64,000 nt of DNA, taken from Paracoccus chinensis. Its GTDB lineage: Bacteria > Pseudomonadota > Alphaproteobacteria > Rhodobacterales > Rhodobacteraceae. The notes below the pieces were generated by a model that saw only the letters and a list, made by a program, of their open reading frames with translations, made no database searches and was not told where the DNA came from. The number at the start of each line of letters is the position of its first letter. Position 1 is the stretch's first letter. The DNA lies in assembly GCF_900102885.1 (NCBI RefSeq), contig NZ_FNGE01000002.1:62001-126000 (forward strand), written 5' to 3'. The position numbers were made by a program, and so were the translations under genes. Shown here piece by piece: positions 44,052-55,322 of the stretch.

Positions 44052-44720
44052 TCAGGGATGAGCCGCCTGCCAGCCGCGCGGGTCGTTCAGGAAAGCCTCG
44101 ACTTCCGAAAGGGTTGCCTGGTTGAAAGATCCCTGCGCCCTGGCTTCTTCCAGCACGTCCCACCACGTGCACAGGTGATGCAGCGTTACACCATGGTCGG
44201 CCAGACGCTGCGTCGTCTCGGGAAAGATGCCGTAGTAGAAGATCACCGCCGTATGGGCGCAACTCGCCCCCGTTTCGCGGATGGCGTCCACGAAGGACAG
44301 CTTCGATCCGCCGTCGGTGGTCAGGTCCTCGACCAGCAGCACGCGCTGGCCTTCGCGCATCTCGCCCTCGATCCGGGCGTTGCGGCCATAGCCCTTGGGC
44401 TTCTTGCGGACATAGGTCATGGGCAGGCCCAGCCGTTCCGCGACCAGCGCGGCAAAGGGGATGCCCGCCGTCTCGCCGCCCGCGATGTTGTCGAAGGCCT
44501 CGAAGCCCGCGTCGCGGCAGACCGTGGCCGCCATGAAGTCCATCAGCGTGCCGCGGATGCGCGGGTAGGAGATCAGCTTGCGGCAGTCGATATAGGTCGG
44601 CCCCTTTAGCCCCGAGGCATAGGTGAAAGGCTCGGCCGAGAAGTGCACGGCCCTGATCTCCAGCAGCATCCGGGCGGAGAGGCGGGCGATCTCCTCGCGC
44701 GTGGGGAAACTCAGGGTCAT
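44052..44720 (-). CDS. pyrE: Orotate phosphoribosyltransferase
   Basis: A 222-residue enzyme of UMP synthesis that joins orotate to PRPP. The PRPP-binding motif [14 protein letters not shown] is central, with [16 protein letters not shown] and [10 protein letters not shown] (catalytic lysine loop) before it. Length matches the group of OPRTs common in Rhodobacterales. It starts in an overlap with the pyrC stop. Confidence 0.95.
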   Translation of the reverse strand: MTLSFPTREEIARLSARMLLEIRAVHFSAEPFTYASGLKGPTYIDCRKLISYPRIRGTLMDFMAATVCRDAGFEAFDNIAGGETAGIPFAALVAERLGLPMTYVRKKPKGYGRNARIEGEMREGQRVLLVEDLTTDGGSKLSFVDAIRETGASCAHTAVIFYYGIFPETTQRLADHGVTLHHLCTWWDVLEEARAQGSFNQATLSEVEAFLNDPRGWQAAHP

Positions 44721-45769
44721 GCGTCGGTCTCGATATGCCAGAACAGGGGGAAGCCGGGGTCGAAGACGGTCACAGTCTCGCCCCCCGCCTCGATGCGGTC
44801 GGGGAAGACGGCGGGCTCGTCATGACGGACGAGGCGGATGTGGTCCTCGTTCGGGGGCAGGCGGTAGAAGGCGGGGCCGTTCAGGCTGGTGAAGCCTTCC
44901 AGCTTGTCCAGTGCGCCCGCTTCCTCGAAGACATGGGCGCAGATGGACAGCCAGTTCGGCGCGGTGAAGCAGCCCGCGCAGCCGCAGGCGCTTTCCTTGG
45001 CGCGGTCGGGATGGGGGGCGCTGTCGGTGCCGCTGAAAAAGCGCGGGTCGCCCGAGGTCGCCGCCTCGACAAGCGCCAGCCGATGGGATTCGCGCTTGGC
45101 GACCGGCAGGCAGTAGTAGTGCGGCCGGATGCCGCCAGCGAGGATGTGGTTGCGGTTGATGACGAGGTGATGCGTGGTGATCGTCGCGCCGATGTCGCCG
45201 CCCGCGCGGACGTAGTCGACGCCGTCCCTGGTCGTCACATGCTCCATCACCACGCGCAGGCCTGGGGTCGCGCGGCGGACCGGGTCAAGGACACAGTCGA
45301 TGAAGACGGCCTCGCGGTCGAAGATATCCACGGCCTGGTCCGTCACCTCGCCATGGACGCACAGCGGGATGCCCGCTTCCGCCATCGCCTCGAAGACGGG
45401 CCGCACGCGGTCGAAGTCGCGCACGCCGCTGGCCGAGTTCGTGGTGGCGCCTGCCGGATACAGCTTGACCGCCGAGATGATGCCGGCCCCGTGGGCGGCC
45501 AGGACATCGGCCGGATCGGTGGTCTCGGTCAGATACAGCGTCATCAGCGGACGCAACGTCGCGTTTTCCGGCAGTGCAGCCAGGATGCGGGCGCGGTATT
45601 CTGCCGCATGCGTCCCTGTCACCACCGGAGGAACGAGGTTGGGCATGATGATCGCCCGGCCCAGTCCGGCGGACCAGGGGGCCACGGCCGCCAGCATCTG
45701 CTGGTCGCGCAGGTGAAGATGCCAGTCATCCGGACGGCGCAGTCGCAAGAAGTTGTTCATGACTTGCAT
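44717..45769 (-). CDS. pyrC: Dihydroorotase
   Basis: A 350-residue class II zinc dihydroorotase that closes carbamoyl-aspartate to dihydroorotate. DDWHLHLRD has the HxH zinc pair (H17, H19), YPAGATTNS contains the carbamylated lysine region nearby, VHGEV and VMEHVTT supply further zinc histidines, and GTDSAPH the catalytic Asp. ATG 45769 is used; ATG 45760 (MNNFLRL) is equally possible, and neither has a good ribosome site. Operon with pyrE. Confidence 0.94.
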   Translation of the reverse strand: MQVMNNFLRLRRPDDWHLHLRDQQMLAAVAPWSAGLGRAIIMPNLVPPVVTGTHAAEYRARILAALPENATLRPLMTLYLTETTDPADVLAAHGAGIISAVKLYPAGATTNSASGVRDFDRVRPVFEAMAEAGIPLCVHGEVTDQAVDIFDREAVFIDCVLDPVRRATPGLRVVMEHVTTRDGVDYVRAGGDIGATITTHHLVINRNHILAGGIRPHYYCLPVAKRESHRLALVEAATSGDPRFFSGTDSAPHPDRAKESACGCAGCFTAPNWLSICAHVFEEAGALDKLEGFTSLNGPAFYRLPPNEDHIRLVRHDEPAVFPDRIEAGGETVTVFDPGFPLFWHIETDA

Positions 45770-45903
45770 CTATAATGAACCGTATGGCGTTAGCCAGAAG
45801 CCCGACGTTGCCCGAGGGCAGGCCGTGGCAACTGTGCGCGCAGCCTTCGCCGTGCAGGATGATCCCGGCTGACGCGGCGGCTTATCGTGAAAGGATATCG
45901 TGG

Positions 45904-46206
45904 ATGAATATGATGATCGCACCCTACGCGCCTTCGATGCGGCTTTGGGGGGATCTGATGCACATGGGGATCGAGGCTCAGTTCATCATGACCCTGCGCA
46001 CGGCGGGGATGCTGGGGATGCTGCCCCACGGCAAGGACGAAAACAGGCTGATGGTCACCGAAAAGACCGATGCCTGCCGCGAATCGCTGAGCGCGGCGTT
46101 CCGTTCGGCCGCACGTGGTGCACGCGCCGACCAGATCCTCGCGGCGGCGCTGAAGCCTTACGGCCGCCGGACCCGCGCCAATGCCAAGCGGCTGGCGCGT
46201 CGCTGA
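45904..46206 (+). CDS. Small 'antifreeze'-type protein of Rhodobacterales
   Basis: A 100-residue, Met-rich and basic helical protein: MNMMIAPYAPSMRLWGDLMH, IEAQFIMTLRTAGMLGML, ENRLMVTEKTDACRESLSAA and a C-terminal KPYGRRTRANAKRLARR. It resembles short proteins often labelled 'antifreeze protein' in Rhodobacterales; I know of no evidence for that activity, and the helix pattern is more phasin-like. AAAGGAT lies before ATG 45904. A perfect TATAAT at 45771-45776 could be its -10, but I find no good -35. Confidence 0.75.
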   Translation: MNMMIAPYAPSMRLWGDLMHMGIEAQFIMTLRTAGMLGMLPHGKDENRLMVTEKTDACRESLSAAFRSAARGARADQILAAALKPYGRRTRANAKRLARR

Positions 46207-46273
46207 AGCTGCGGACTCCGGCGCCTCGCGCCGGGACGATGCCGAATGCTGCCGGACAGGGCAGCCGCAATGA

Positions 46274-46299
46274 AAAGGCCCGGCGATTGCCGGGCCTTT
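46274..46299. terminator. Bidirectional terminator between the small protein gene and gap
   Basis: AAAGGCCCGGC (46274-46284) pairs with GCCGGGCCTTT (46289-46299), 11 bp with a GATT loop. The minus side continues with TTTTCATTG, the better tail for ending gap; the plus side has TTTCGTC. It lies between convergent genes. Confidence 0.88.
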
Positions 46300-46319
46300 C
46301 GTCGATCCGGCGGGCGATT

Positions 46320-47339
46320 TCAGATCAGCTTGCCCATGGTGACCGCCGTGTCCGACATGCGGTTCGAGAAGCCCCATTCGTTGTCGTACCAGGACAGGAT
46401 GCGGACCAGCTTGCCTTCCATGACCTTGGTCTGGTCCATGTGGAAGACCGAGGAATGCGGGTCGTGGTTGAAGTCCGAGGACACCAGCGGCTCCTCGGTA
46501 TAGCCCAGGATGCCCTTGAGCTTGCCGTTGGCTGCTTCCTTGATCGCGGCGTTGATTTCCTCGACCGAGGTGTCCCGGGCGGCTTCGAACACCAGGTCCA
46601 CGACCGAGACGTTCGGGGTCGGCACGCGGATCGACACGCCGTCCAGCTTGCCCTTGAGGTTCGGCAGCACCAGGCCCACGGCCTTGGCCGCGCCCGTCGA
46701 GGTCGGGATCATCGACAGCGCCGCGGCGCGGGCGCGGTAGAGATCCTTGTGCATCGTGTCCAGCGTCGGCTGGTCGCCGGTGTAGCTGTGGATCGTGGTC
46801 ATGAAGCCGCGGGTGATGCCCACCGCCTCGTTCAGGACATAGGCCACGGGGGCCAGGCAGTTCGTCGTGCAGGATGCGTTCGAAACGACGTGGTCGCCCG
46901 ATTCCAGCGTCTCGTGGTTCACGCCGTAGACGATGGTCTTCAGCGCGCGGTCGGTGGACCATTCGCCCGAGACGGGGGCCGAGACCAGCACGCGCTTCGA
47001 GCCGTTCTGCAGGTGGATCTTGGCCTTCTGCCCGTCGGTGAAGATGCCGGTGCACTCCAGCGCCACGTCCACGTCGCCCCACGGCAGCTTGGCCGGGTCA
47101 CGCTCGGCGGTGACGCGGATGGGCCCGCGGCCCACGTCGATGCTGTCGGCGGTGGTGGTCACCTGGGCGGGGAAGCGGCCGTGGACAGAGTCGTAGCGCA
47201 GCAGATGCGCGTTGGTCTCAACAGGACCCAGGTCGTTGATCGCCACGACCTCGATGTCGGTGCGGCCCGATTCAACAATCGCCCGCAACACGTTCCGCCC
47301 GATCCGGCCAAAGCCGTTGATCGCTACCTTGACTGCCAT
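46320..47339 (-). CDS. gap: Glyceraldehyde-3-phosphate dehydrogenase
   Basis: A 339-residue phosphorylating GAPDH. The NAD site is [16 protein letters not shown] with Asp36 in AINDLG, favouring NAD over [16 protein letters not shown] holds the nucleophile Cys157, and HSYTGDQ and [12 protein letters not shown] follow. ATG 47339 has GGAGGT eight bases upstream. The frame is open further upstream into the 47-residue gene's region, without similarity. Confidence 0.97.
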   Translation of the reverse strand: MAVKVAINGFGRIGRNVLRAIVESGRTDIEVVAINDLGPVETNAHLLRYDSVHGRFPAQVTTTADSIDVGRGPIRVTAERDPAKLPWGDVDVALECTGIFTDGQKAKIHLQNGSKRVLVSAPVSGEWSTDRALKTIVYGVNHETLESGDHVVSNASCTTNCLAPVAYVLNEAVGITRGFMTTIHSYTGDQPTLDTMHKDLYRARAAALSMIPTSTGAAKAVGLVLPNLKGKLDGVSIRVPTPNVSVVDLVFEAARDTSVEEINAAIKEAANGKLKGILGYTEEPLVSSDFNHDPHSSVFHMDQTKVMEGKLVRILSWYDNEWGFSNRMSDTAVTMGKLI

Positions 47340-47460
47340 GAATACCTCCAACCGCTGGTCTGCGCGGGAAGGGGAATGCCCAAGATGGGCGGGAAATGCA
47401 ATCAGGCGACCAGGTGCATGGTTTCCGGGGCTCGGCTGTCCCGGAAAGTCCGCAGGCGGA

Positions 47461-47604
47461 TCAGCGCCAGAAGCTGACCCATTCGACCAGGTGCAGCATC
47501 TGCCGCCCGACCAGCAGCGGCAGGTTCCAGTGCAGGGCGGCCGCGTCCAGGACAAAAAGGCCGAGGATCAGCAGCGCCAGCACGAGCGCGATCTTGTTGG
47601 TCAT
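47461..47604 (-). CDS. 47-residue membrane protein upstream of gap
   Basis: A short frame with one hydrophobic helix (residues 4-20, [17 protein letters not shown]), an amphipathic middle and the ending LVEWVSFWR. Very similar 45-50 residue frames lie directly upstream of gap in many Rhodobacterales and are often mislabelled as GAPDH; I recall this from genome annotation. The ribosome site is weak (GGGGC). It lies 121 bases before gap in the same direction. Confidence 0.72.
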   Translation of the reverse strand: MTNKIALVLALLILGLFVLDAAALHWNLPLLVGRQMLHLVEWVSFWR

Positions 47605-47718
47605 GGGGCCGCCCCGGAACGATACCGCATCCTCTTAGTCACGGGCGCGCACGGCCTGCAAGTCCACGGGGGAAGCCCGTCCTTCCGCCGCAATCCTGCG
47701 CGGCACCCCGCAGCCCTG

Positions 47719-48747
47719 TCATCCGGCCCCACCGGTGTCGTCCTCCTCCTCGACCAGCAGGAACAGCTCGCCCGCCTGTTCCATCCGCCGGATCGCGGCG
47801 ACAACGGCGTTCATCGCCTCTTCGGCGTCCCTGGAGGTGACCTTGCCCACGGTTTCCATCTCCTCGCGCATGCTGTCGGCCAGGCGTGAGGAAAGGCCCG
47901 CCAGCAGGAACTCGACCGTGGGGGCGTTGTCGCCGGTGGCGCCCGCAAGCGCGCGGGTCATGGTCGTGGCGTCCACCTCGCGCACGATGCGGGGGACATC
48001 GCGCGGGTCGATGCGGCGGGGAATGTTGGCCCAGGTGAAGATCGTCTTGCGCACCCGGCCCGCGAAATCGGCGTCGTCCTGGTCCAGCCCCGCCAGCACC
48101 GCGTCGCGCGTGAGCGCAGGGGCGAAGTTCAGGATCGCGCCCACCTTTTCCACGGGCTGCCCCTCGATCGCGGGCTGGGGGCGGGCGTCGATGGCGCGGA
48201 TCAGCGCAAGGCCGATGCGGCGCAGGGCCGGCGCCTCGATCCCCGCGGTCAACGACATCGCATAGGCGATCTGCCGCGCCAGTTCGGCGTCGAGCAGGCC
48301 GAAGACCTCGGAGGCGCGGGCGACGGGCAGGCGGGTGAACATGACCGCCGCGACCTCGACCGCCTCGGTCCGCGCCACCTCGGCCAGTTGCGCGGGTGGC
48401 ATCGCGGCGATGCGGTCCCAGGGGTCCGTCGCGCCGTTCAGGGCCGCGAGTCGGCGCAGCCGGTTTGTCGTGTCCGCAGACAGATGCGCGCCCAGAAAGT
48501 CCAGCGTCCCGTCGATCGAGCCGGGGAAGGTAACGCCCACGGCCTCGATCATGTCGCAGAACTCGGCGATGACCCCGTCGCAGGTGTCGCGGTCCACCAG
48601 CTCCATCCCCGCCATTTCCTGCGCCAGCAGCGCCTGCATGTCAGGGGGCAGGCGCGACAGGTCCAGCCCCACCCCGTCGGCCAGCATCACGCGCACCACC
48701 ACCGCCGCCTTCTGCCGGGGCGAAAGCCCCGGCGCCGCCCTGAGCAT
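47719..48747 (-). CDS. FliG-like flagellar motor switch protein, orphan
   Basis: A 342-residue protein. The C-terminal third follows the FliG C-domain closely: RKTIFTWANI, REVDATTMTRALAGA, RLADSMREEM and EEAMNAVVAAIRRMEQAGEL. The middle has armadillo-like helices with EVAAVMFTRLPVARASEVFGLL. In flagellated bacteria FliG is the rotor torque protein, but no other flagellar gene is seen in this window. The tail ends in an acidic VEEEDDTG. AAGGGGG precedes ATG 48747. Function outside a motor is unknown. Confidence 0.82.
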   Translation of the reverse strand: MLRAAPGLSPRQKAAVVVRVMLADGVGLDLSRLPPDMQALLAQEMAGMELVDRDTCDGVIAEFCDMIEAVGVTFPGSIDGTLDFLGAHLSADTTNRLRRLAALNGATDPWDRIAAMPPAQLAEVARTEAVEVAAVMFTRLPVARASEVFGLLDAELARQIAYAMSLTAGIEAPALRRIGLALIRAIDARPQPAIEGQPVEKVGAILNFAPALTRDAVLAGLDQDDADFAGRVRKTIFTWANIPRRIDPRDVPRIVREVDATTMTRALAGATGDNAPTVEFLLAGLSSRLADSMREEMETVGKVTSRDAEEAMNAVVAAIRRMEQAGELFLLVEEEDDTGGAG

Positions 48748-48816
48748 CCGCGCCCCCTTGAGTCGAACCCTTGGGGAACATCCTGCCAGAGCGGGCTTAA
48801 TCTTCGGTGAACGGGC

Positions 48817-50123
48817 TCAGGCCGCGCCGAAGACCCGGCGGAAGATCGTGTCCACGTGCTTGGTGTGATAGCCGAGGTCGAATTTCTCCTCGATGGCGGC
48901 GGGCGACAGCGCCGCCGTCACCTCGGGGTCGGCCAGCAGTTCCTCGCGGAAGTCGGCGCCCTGTTCCCAGACCTTCATGGCATTGCGCTGGACTAGGCGG
49001 TAAGCGTCCTCGCGCGACACCCCCGCCTGCGTCAGCGCCAGCAGGACGCGCTGGGACATGACCAGCCCTTTGAACTTGTTCATGTTCTTCAGCATGTTCT
49101 CGGGGTAGATCACCAGCTTCTCGATCACGCCCGCCAGCCGGTTCAGCGCGAAGTCGAGCGTGATCGTCGCATCCGGCCCGATGGCGCGTTCGACCGAGGA
49201 ATGGCTGATGTCGCGTTCATGCCACAGCGCCACGTTCTCCATCGCGGGGACCACGGCCATGCGGACGAGGCGGGACAGGCCCGTCAGGTTTTCCGTCAGC
49301 ACCGGGTTGCGCTTGTGGGGCATGGCCGACGAGCCCTTCTGGCCCGGCGAGAAATATTCCTCGGCCTCCAGCACCTCGGTCCGCTGCATGTGGCGGATCT
49401 CGATGGCGATGTTCTCGATCGAGCTGGCGATGACGCCCAGCGTGGCGAAGAACATCGCGTGGCGGTCGCGGGGGATTACCTGCGTCGAGATCGGTTCGGG
49501 GCGCAGACCCATCTTCGCGCAGACATGTTCCTCGACGGCCGGATCGATGTTGGCGAATGTGCCGACGGCGCCCGAGATCGCGCCGGTCGCGACTTCCTCG
49601 CGGGCGCGTTCCAGCCGCTCGCGGCCGCGGGCCATTCCGCGTGGAAGCGGGCGAAGGTCAGGCCCATGGTGGTGGGCTCGGCATGGATGCCGTGGCTGCG
49701 GCCGATGCGGACGGTGTCCTTGTGCTCGAAGGCACGGGTCTTCAGCGCGGCCAGGACGCGGTCCATGTCGGCCAGCAGGATGTCGGCGGCGCGGACAAGC
49801 TGGACGTTCAGCGTGGTGTCCAGAACGTCCGACGAGGTCATGCCCTGATGGACGAAGCGGGCTTCCTCGGAGCCGATGTGCTCGGCCAGGTGCGTCAGGA
49901 AGGCGATGACGTCGTGCTTGGTGACGGCCTCGATCTCGTCGATGCGGGCGACGTCGAACTGGACGTCCTTCGCCTTCCACACGGCCTCGGCGTTCTCGCG
50001 CGGGATCACGCCCAGGTCGGCCTGGGCGTCGCAGGCATGGGCCTCGATCTCGTACCAGATGCGGAACTTGGTTTCGGGCGACCAGATGGCCACCATCTCG
50101 GGGCGGGAATAGCGGGGGATCAT
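48817..50123 (-). pseudogene. purB: Adenylosuccinate lyase, split by a one-base frameshift
   Basis: PurB acts twice in purine synthesis (SAICAR to AICAR, adenylosuccinate to AMP). The N-terminal half (MIPRYSRPEMVAIWSPE to GLTFARFHAE) and the C-terminal half (MARGRERLERA to the end, with the signature GSSAMPHKRNP) are both intact but in different frames. The switch is near 49635: GCGGAATGGCC reads as GCG GAG ATG GCC if one base is restored. The span is 1307 bases; adding one gives 435 codons plus stop, the usual size. A sequencing or assembly error is the likeliest cause, since no second purB is visible here. Confidence 0.9.
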
Positions 50124-50192
50124 GGCGGGCCTTCCGTAGGGTGGCGTTCGCCCGCCTCTTAGAACCCCCCGCGCCGGCAGTGCAACCGAATC

Positions 50193-50215
50193 GGGCCGGC
50201 CGTGCGGGCCGGCCC
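50193..50215 (-). terminator. Hairpin downstream of the zinc alcohol dehydrogenase gene
   Basis: GGGCCGGCC (50193-50201) pairs with GGCCGGCCC (50207-50215) with a 5-base loop, 12 bases past the dehydrogenase stop on the minus strand. No T-run; termination strength uncertain. Confidence 0.55.
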
Positions 50216-50226
50216 CCGTCAGTCGA

Positions 50227-51396
50227 TCAGGGAGTCATCACGCATTTGGTGAACTCGGAGCGGTTGTCGCGGAAGTTCCTGTAGAACTCCGGCCCGTCTT
50301 CCAGCGTGCCGCGGTGGCTGATGATGGTGCTGGGGTCGATCTCGCCCGCTTCGATGCGCTTGAGCAGGCGCTCCATGTAGGCGCGGGTGTGGGTCTGGCC
50401 GCCGCGCATCGTCAGGCCCTTGCCGAAGGCCGCACCGATGGGGAACTTGTCCACGAAGCCCGCGTAAACGCCGGGGATCGAGACCGCGCCGCCCTTGCGG
50501 CAGCACATGATCGCGTCGCGCAGCGCGTTCGGCCGGTCGGTTTCCAGCATCATCGCGGTCTTGGCCTTGTCGTAGATGTTGCCGATGACGGATGCGCCAT
50601 GCGCTTCCAGCCCCACCGCGTCGATGCAGCGGTTGGGCAGCTTGCCCCCGGTCAGGTCCAGCAGCCGCTCGTAGCTGTCTTCCTTGGACAGGTTGATCGT
50701 CTCGGCCCCCGCCTGCCGCGCAAGCTCCAGCCGCCCTTCCTCGAAGTCGAGCGCGAAGACCCGCTCGGCGCCCAGCAGGAAGGCCGAGCGGATGGCGAAC
50801 TGCCCCACGGGACCCGCGCCCCAGACCGCGACCATGTCGCCCGGGCCGGTGCCGACCTGTTCCACCGCCTGGTAGCCGGTCGGGAAGATGTCGGTCAGGA
50901 ACAGCACCTTCTCGTCATGCAGGCTTTCGGGAACCGCGACCAGCCCCACGTCGGCATGCGGCACGCGCACGTATTCCGCCTGTCCGCCCGCATAGCCGCC
51001 GAACAGGTGCGAATAGCCGAACATCCCGCCGGGCGACTGGCCGTAAAGCGGCTCGACCTTTTCATGGTCCGGGTTTGTGGTGTCGCACAGCGAGAAGGCG
51101 TCCATGCGGCAGAAGTCGCACTGCCCGCAGGCGATGTTGAAGGGCACCAGCACCCGGTCGCCCTGCTTGAACTTGGTCACGCCGGAACCCACGGCCACGA
51201 TCTCGCCCATGAATTCATGGCCCAGGACATCGCCCTTGCGCATCTCGGGGATGAAGCCGTCGTAGAGATGCAGGTCCGAGCCGCAGATGGCGGTCGAGGT
51301 GACCTTCAGGACGATGTCGCCCGGCTCCTCGATGGTCGGGTCGTCGACGTTGTCCACCTGGACCTTGCCGGTGCCATGATAGGTGATCGCGCGCAT
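50227..51396 (-). CDS. Zinc-dependent alcohol dehydrogenase (formaldehyde-dehydrogenase-like MDR)
   Basis: A 389-residue medium-chain dehydrogenase. TAICGSDLHLYDG and GHEFMGEIVAVGSGV hold catalytic-zinc ligands, CGQCDFCRMDAFSLC is a structural-zinc-type cluster, and VWGAGPVGQFAIRSAFLLGA is the NAD fold. The long loop with NPDHEKVEPLYGQSPGGMFGYSHLFGGYAGGQAEYVRVP-like content resembles glutathione-independent formaldehyde dehydrogenases. Substrate is not certain. ATG 51396 has GGAGGC upstream. Confidence 0.88.
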   Translation of the reverse strand: MRAITYHGTGKVQVDNVDDPTIEEPGDIVLKVTSTAICGSDLHLYDGFIPEMRKGDVLGHEFMGEIVAVGSGVTKFKQGDRVLVPFNIACGQCDFCRMDAFSLCDTTNPDHEKVEPLYGQSPGGMFGYSHLFGGYAGGQAEYVRVPHADVGLVAVPESLHDEKVLFLTDIFPTGYQAVEQVGTGPGDMVAVWGAGPVGQFAIRSAFLLGAERVFALDFEEGRLELARQAGAETINLSKEDSYERLLDLTGGKLPNRCIDAVGLEAHGASVIGNIYDKAKTAMMLETDRPNALRDAIMCCRKGGAVSIPGVYAGFVDKFPIGAAFGKGLTMRGGQTHTRAYMERLLKRIEAGEIDPSTIISHRGTLEDGPEFYRNFRDNRSEFTKCVMTP

Positions 51397-51485
51397 GGAT
51401 GCCTCCAACTGTTGTGCCAGCCGAACGGCATCAGGCGCGGGACTGTTCCACCGAACCTTGTCGGTCCGGCCCTGCCGCAACGCAA

Positions 51486-51510
51486 AAGGGCGCCCGACTG
51501 GGGCGCCCTT
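51486..51510 (-). terminator. Intrinsic terminator after glnA
   Basis: AAGGGCGCCC (51486-51495) and GGGCGCCCTT (51501-51510) form a 10-bp stem; on the minus strand it is followed by TTTTGCG. It lies 20 bases past the glnA stop and ends the glnBA transcript. Confidence 0.85.
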
Positions 51511-51529
51511 CCGGTGAACGTGCCGCGTT

Positions 51530-52945
51530 TCAGCAGCTGTAATACATCGCGTATTCGATGGGGTGGGGGGTATGCTCGTAGGCATAGACCTCTTCCCACT
51601 TCAGCCGGATATAGGCTTCCAGCTGGTCGCGAGTGAAGACGTCACCCTGCAGCAGGAAGTCCATGTCCTTCTCCAGCTCCTCCAGCGCCTCGCGCAAGCT
51701 GCCGCAGACGGTCGGGATCTCGGCCAGTTCCTCGGGCGGCAGGTCGTAGAGGTCCTTGTCCGAGGCCGGGCCGGGGTCGATCTTGTTGCGGATGCCGTCC
51801 AGGCCCGCCATCAGCAGCGCCGCAAAGGCCAGATAGGGGTTGGCGGACGGATCGGGGAAGCGGGCCTCGACGCGCTTGGCCTTCGGCGACTCGGTCCACG
51901 GGATGCGGACGGCGCCCGAGCGGTTGCGGGCGGAATAGGCGCGCAGCACCGGGGCCTCGAAGCCGGGGATCAGCCGCTTGTAGCTGTTGGTCGAGGGGTT
52001 GGTGATCGCGTTCAGGGCCTTGGCGTGCTTGAGGATGCCGCCGATGAACCACAGGGCTTCCTGGCTCAGGTCGGCATAGCGGTCGCCGGCGAACAGCGGC
52101 TTGCCGTCCTTCCAGATCGACATGTTGACGTGCATCCCCGAGCCGTTGTCGCCCTTCATGGGCTTGGGCATGAAGGTCACGGTCTTGCCGTAGGCGTGGG
52201 CCACGTTGTGGATCACGTACTTGTACTTCTGGATGTTGTCAGCCTGCTCGACCAGGCTGCCGAAGATCATCCCCAGCTCATGCTGGCCGGTGGCGACCTC
52301 GTGGTGGTGCTTGTCCACCTTGATACCCATCCGCTTCATGGTGGACAGCATCTCGGAGCGGATGTCCTGCCCCTCGTCGATCGGGTTCACCGGGAAATAG
52401 CCGCCCTTGAAGGGCGCGCGGTGGGCCTGGTTGCCGGTCTCGTATTCGGTGTCGGTATTCCAGGCCGCCGCGTGGGAATCGATCTGGAAGCTGACCTTCT
52501 GCGGCGTCACGGCATAGCGGACGTCGTCGAAGATGAAGAACTCGGCCTCGGGTCCGCAGTAGAAGGCGTCACCGATCCCCGAGGACTTCAGGTAGGCCTC
52601 GGCCTTGACGGCGGTGCCGCGCGGGTCGCGGGCATAGGGCTCGCCGGTGTCGGGCTCGACCACGTTGCAATGGATGCACAGGGTCTTCTCGGCGTAGAAG
52701 GGGTCGAGGTAGGCCGAGGTCACGTCGGGCATCAGCTTCATGTCCGACTGGTCGATCGACTTCCAGCCCGCGATAGAGCTGCCGTCGAACATGAAGCCTT
52801 CCTCGAACCAGTCCTCGTCGATCAGGTCCACGTCCAGGGTGACGTGCTGCAGCTTGCCCTTGGGGTCGGTGAAGCGGACGTCCACATAGGCGACCTCTTC
52901 CGACTTGATGAGGTCCAGGACCTCGGCGACCGTTTTCGTGGCCAT
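51530..52945 (-). CDS. glnA: Glutamine synthetase type I
   Basis: A 471-residue dodecameric enzyme that makes glutamine from glutamate and ammonia. MFDGSSIAGWKSIDQSDM, KPMKGDNGSGMHVNMSI and NPSTNSYKRLIPGFEAPV are catalytic blocks. Tyr400 in KDLYDLPPEE is the adenylylation site of GSI-beta, so activity should be controlled through GlnE and the PII protein encoded just upstream. AAGGAGAAG precedes ATG 52945. Operon with glnB, 49 bases apart. Confidence 0.97.
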   Translation of the reverse strand: MATKTVAEVLDLIKSEEVAYVDVRFTDPKGKLQHVTLDVDLIDEDWFEEGFMFDGSSIAGWKSIDQSDMKLMPDVTSAYLDPFYAEKTLCIHCNVVEPDTGEPYARDPRGTAVKAEAYLKSSGIGDAFYCGPEAEFFIFDDVRYAVTPQKVSFQIDSHAAAWNTDTEYETGNQAHRAPFKGGYFPVNPIDEGQDIRSEMLSTMKRMGIKVDKHHHEVATGQHELGMIFGSLVEQADNIQKYKYVIHNVAHAYGKTVTFMPKPMKGDNGSGMHVNMSIWKDGKPLFAGDRYADLSQEALWFIGGILKHAKALNAITNPSTNSYKRLIPGFEAPVLRAYSARNRSGAVRIPWTESPKAKRVEARFPDPSANPYLAFAALLMAGLDGIRNKIDPGPASDKDLYDLPPEELAEIPTVCGSLREALEELEKDMDFLLQGDVFTRDQLEAYIRLKWEEVYAYEHTPHPIEYAMYYSC

Positions 52946-52994
52946 AAACTTCTCCTTGACCGCGTCTTTGCGGGTTAGTGGGATTCTGTCCGGT

Positions 52995-55175
<2,181 letters not shown>

Positions 55176-55222
55176 CTAAGAGGACCCGGTTCGCGCGGGC
55201 CTGCCGGTCCGCTTCGGGCGAT

Positions 55223-55307
55223 GCGGGTGTGGCGAAATTGGCAGACGCACCAGATTTAGGTTCTGGCGCCGCAAGGCGTGGGGGTTCAAGTCCCTCCACC
55301 CGCACCA
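55223..55307 (+). tRNA. tRNA-Leu (TAG)
   Basis: An 85-nt class II tRNA. Acceptor GCGGGTG pairs with CACCCGC, followed by A and an encoded CCA. The anticodon arm CCAGA-TTTAGGT-TCTGG reads TAG, and a long variable arm GCGCCGCAAGGCGT-like follows, as in tRNA-Leu. GTTCAAG is the T loop. Confidence 0.97.
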
Positions 55308-55322
55308 CGGCAGGAAAAGGCC

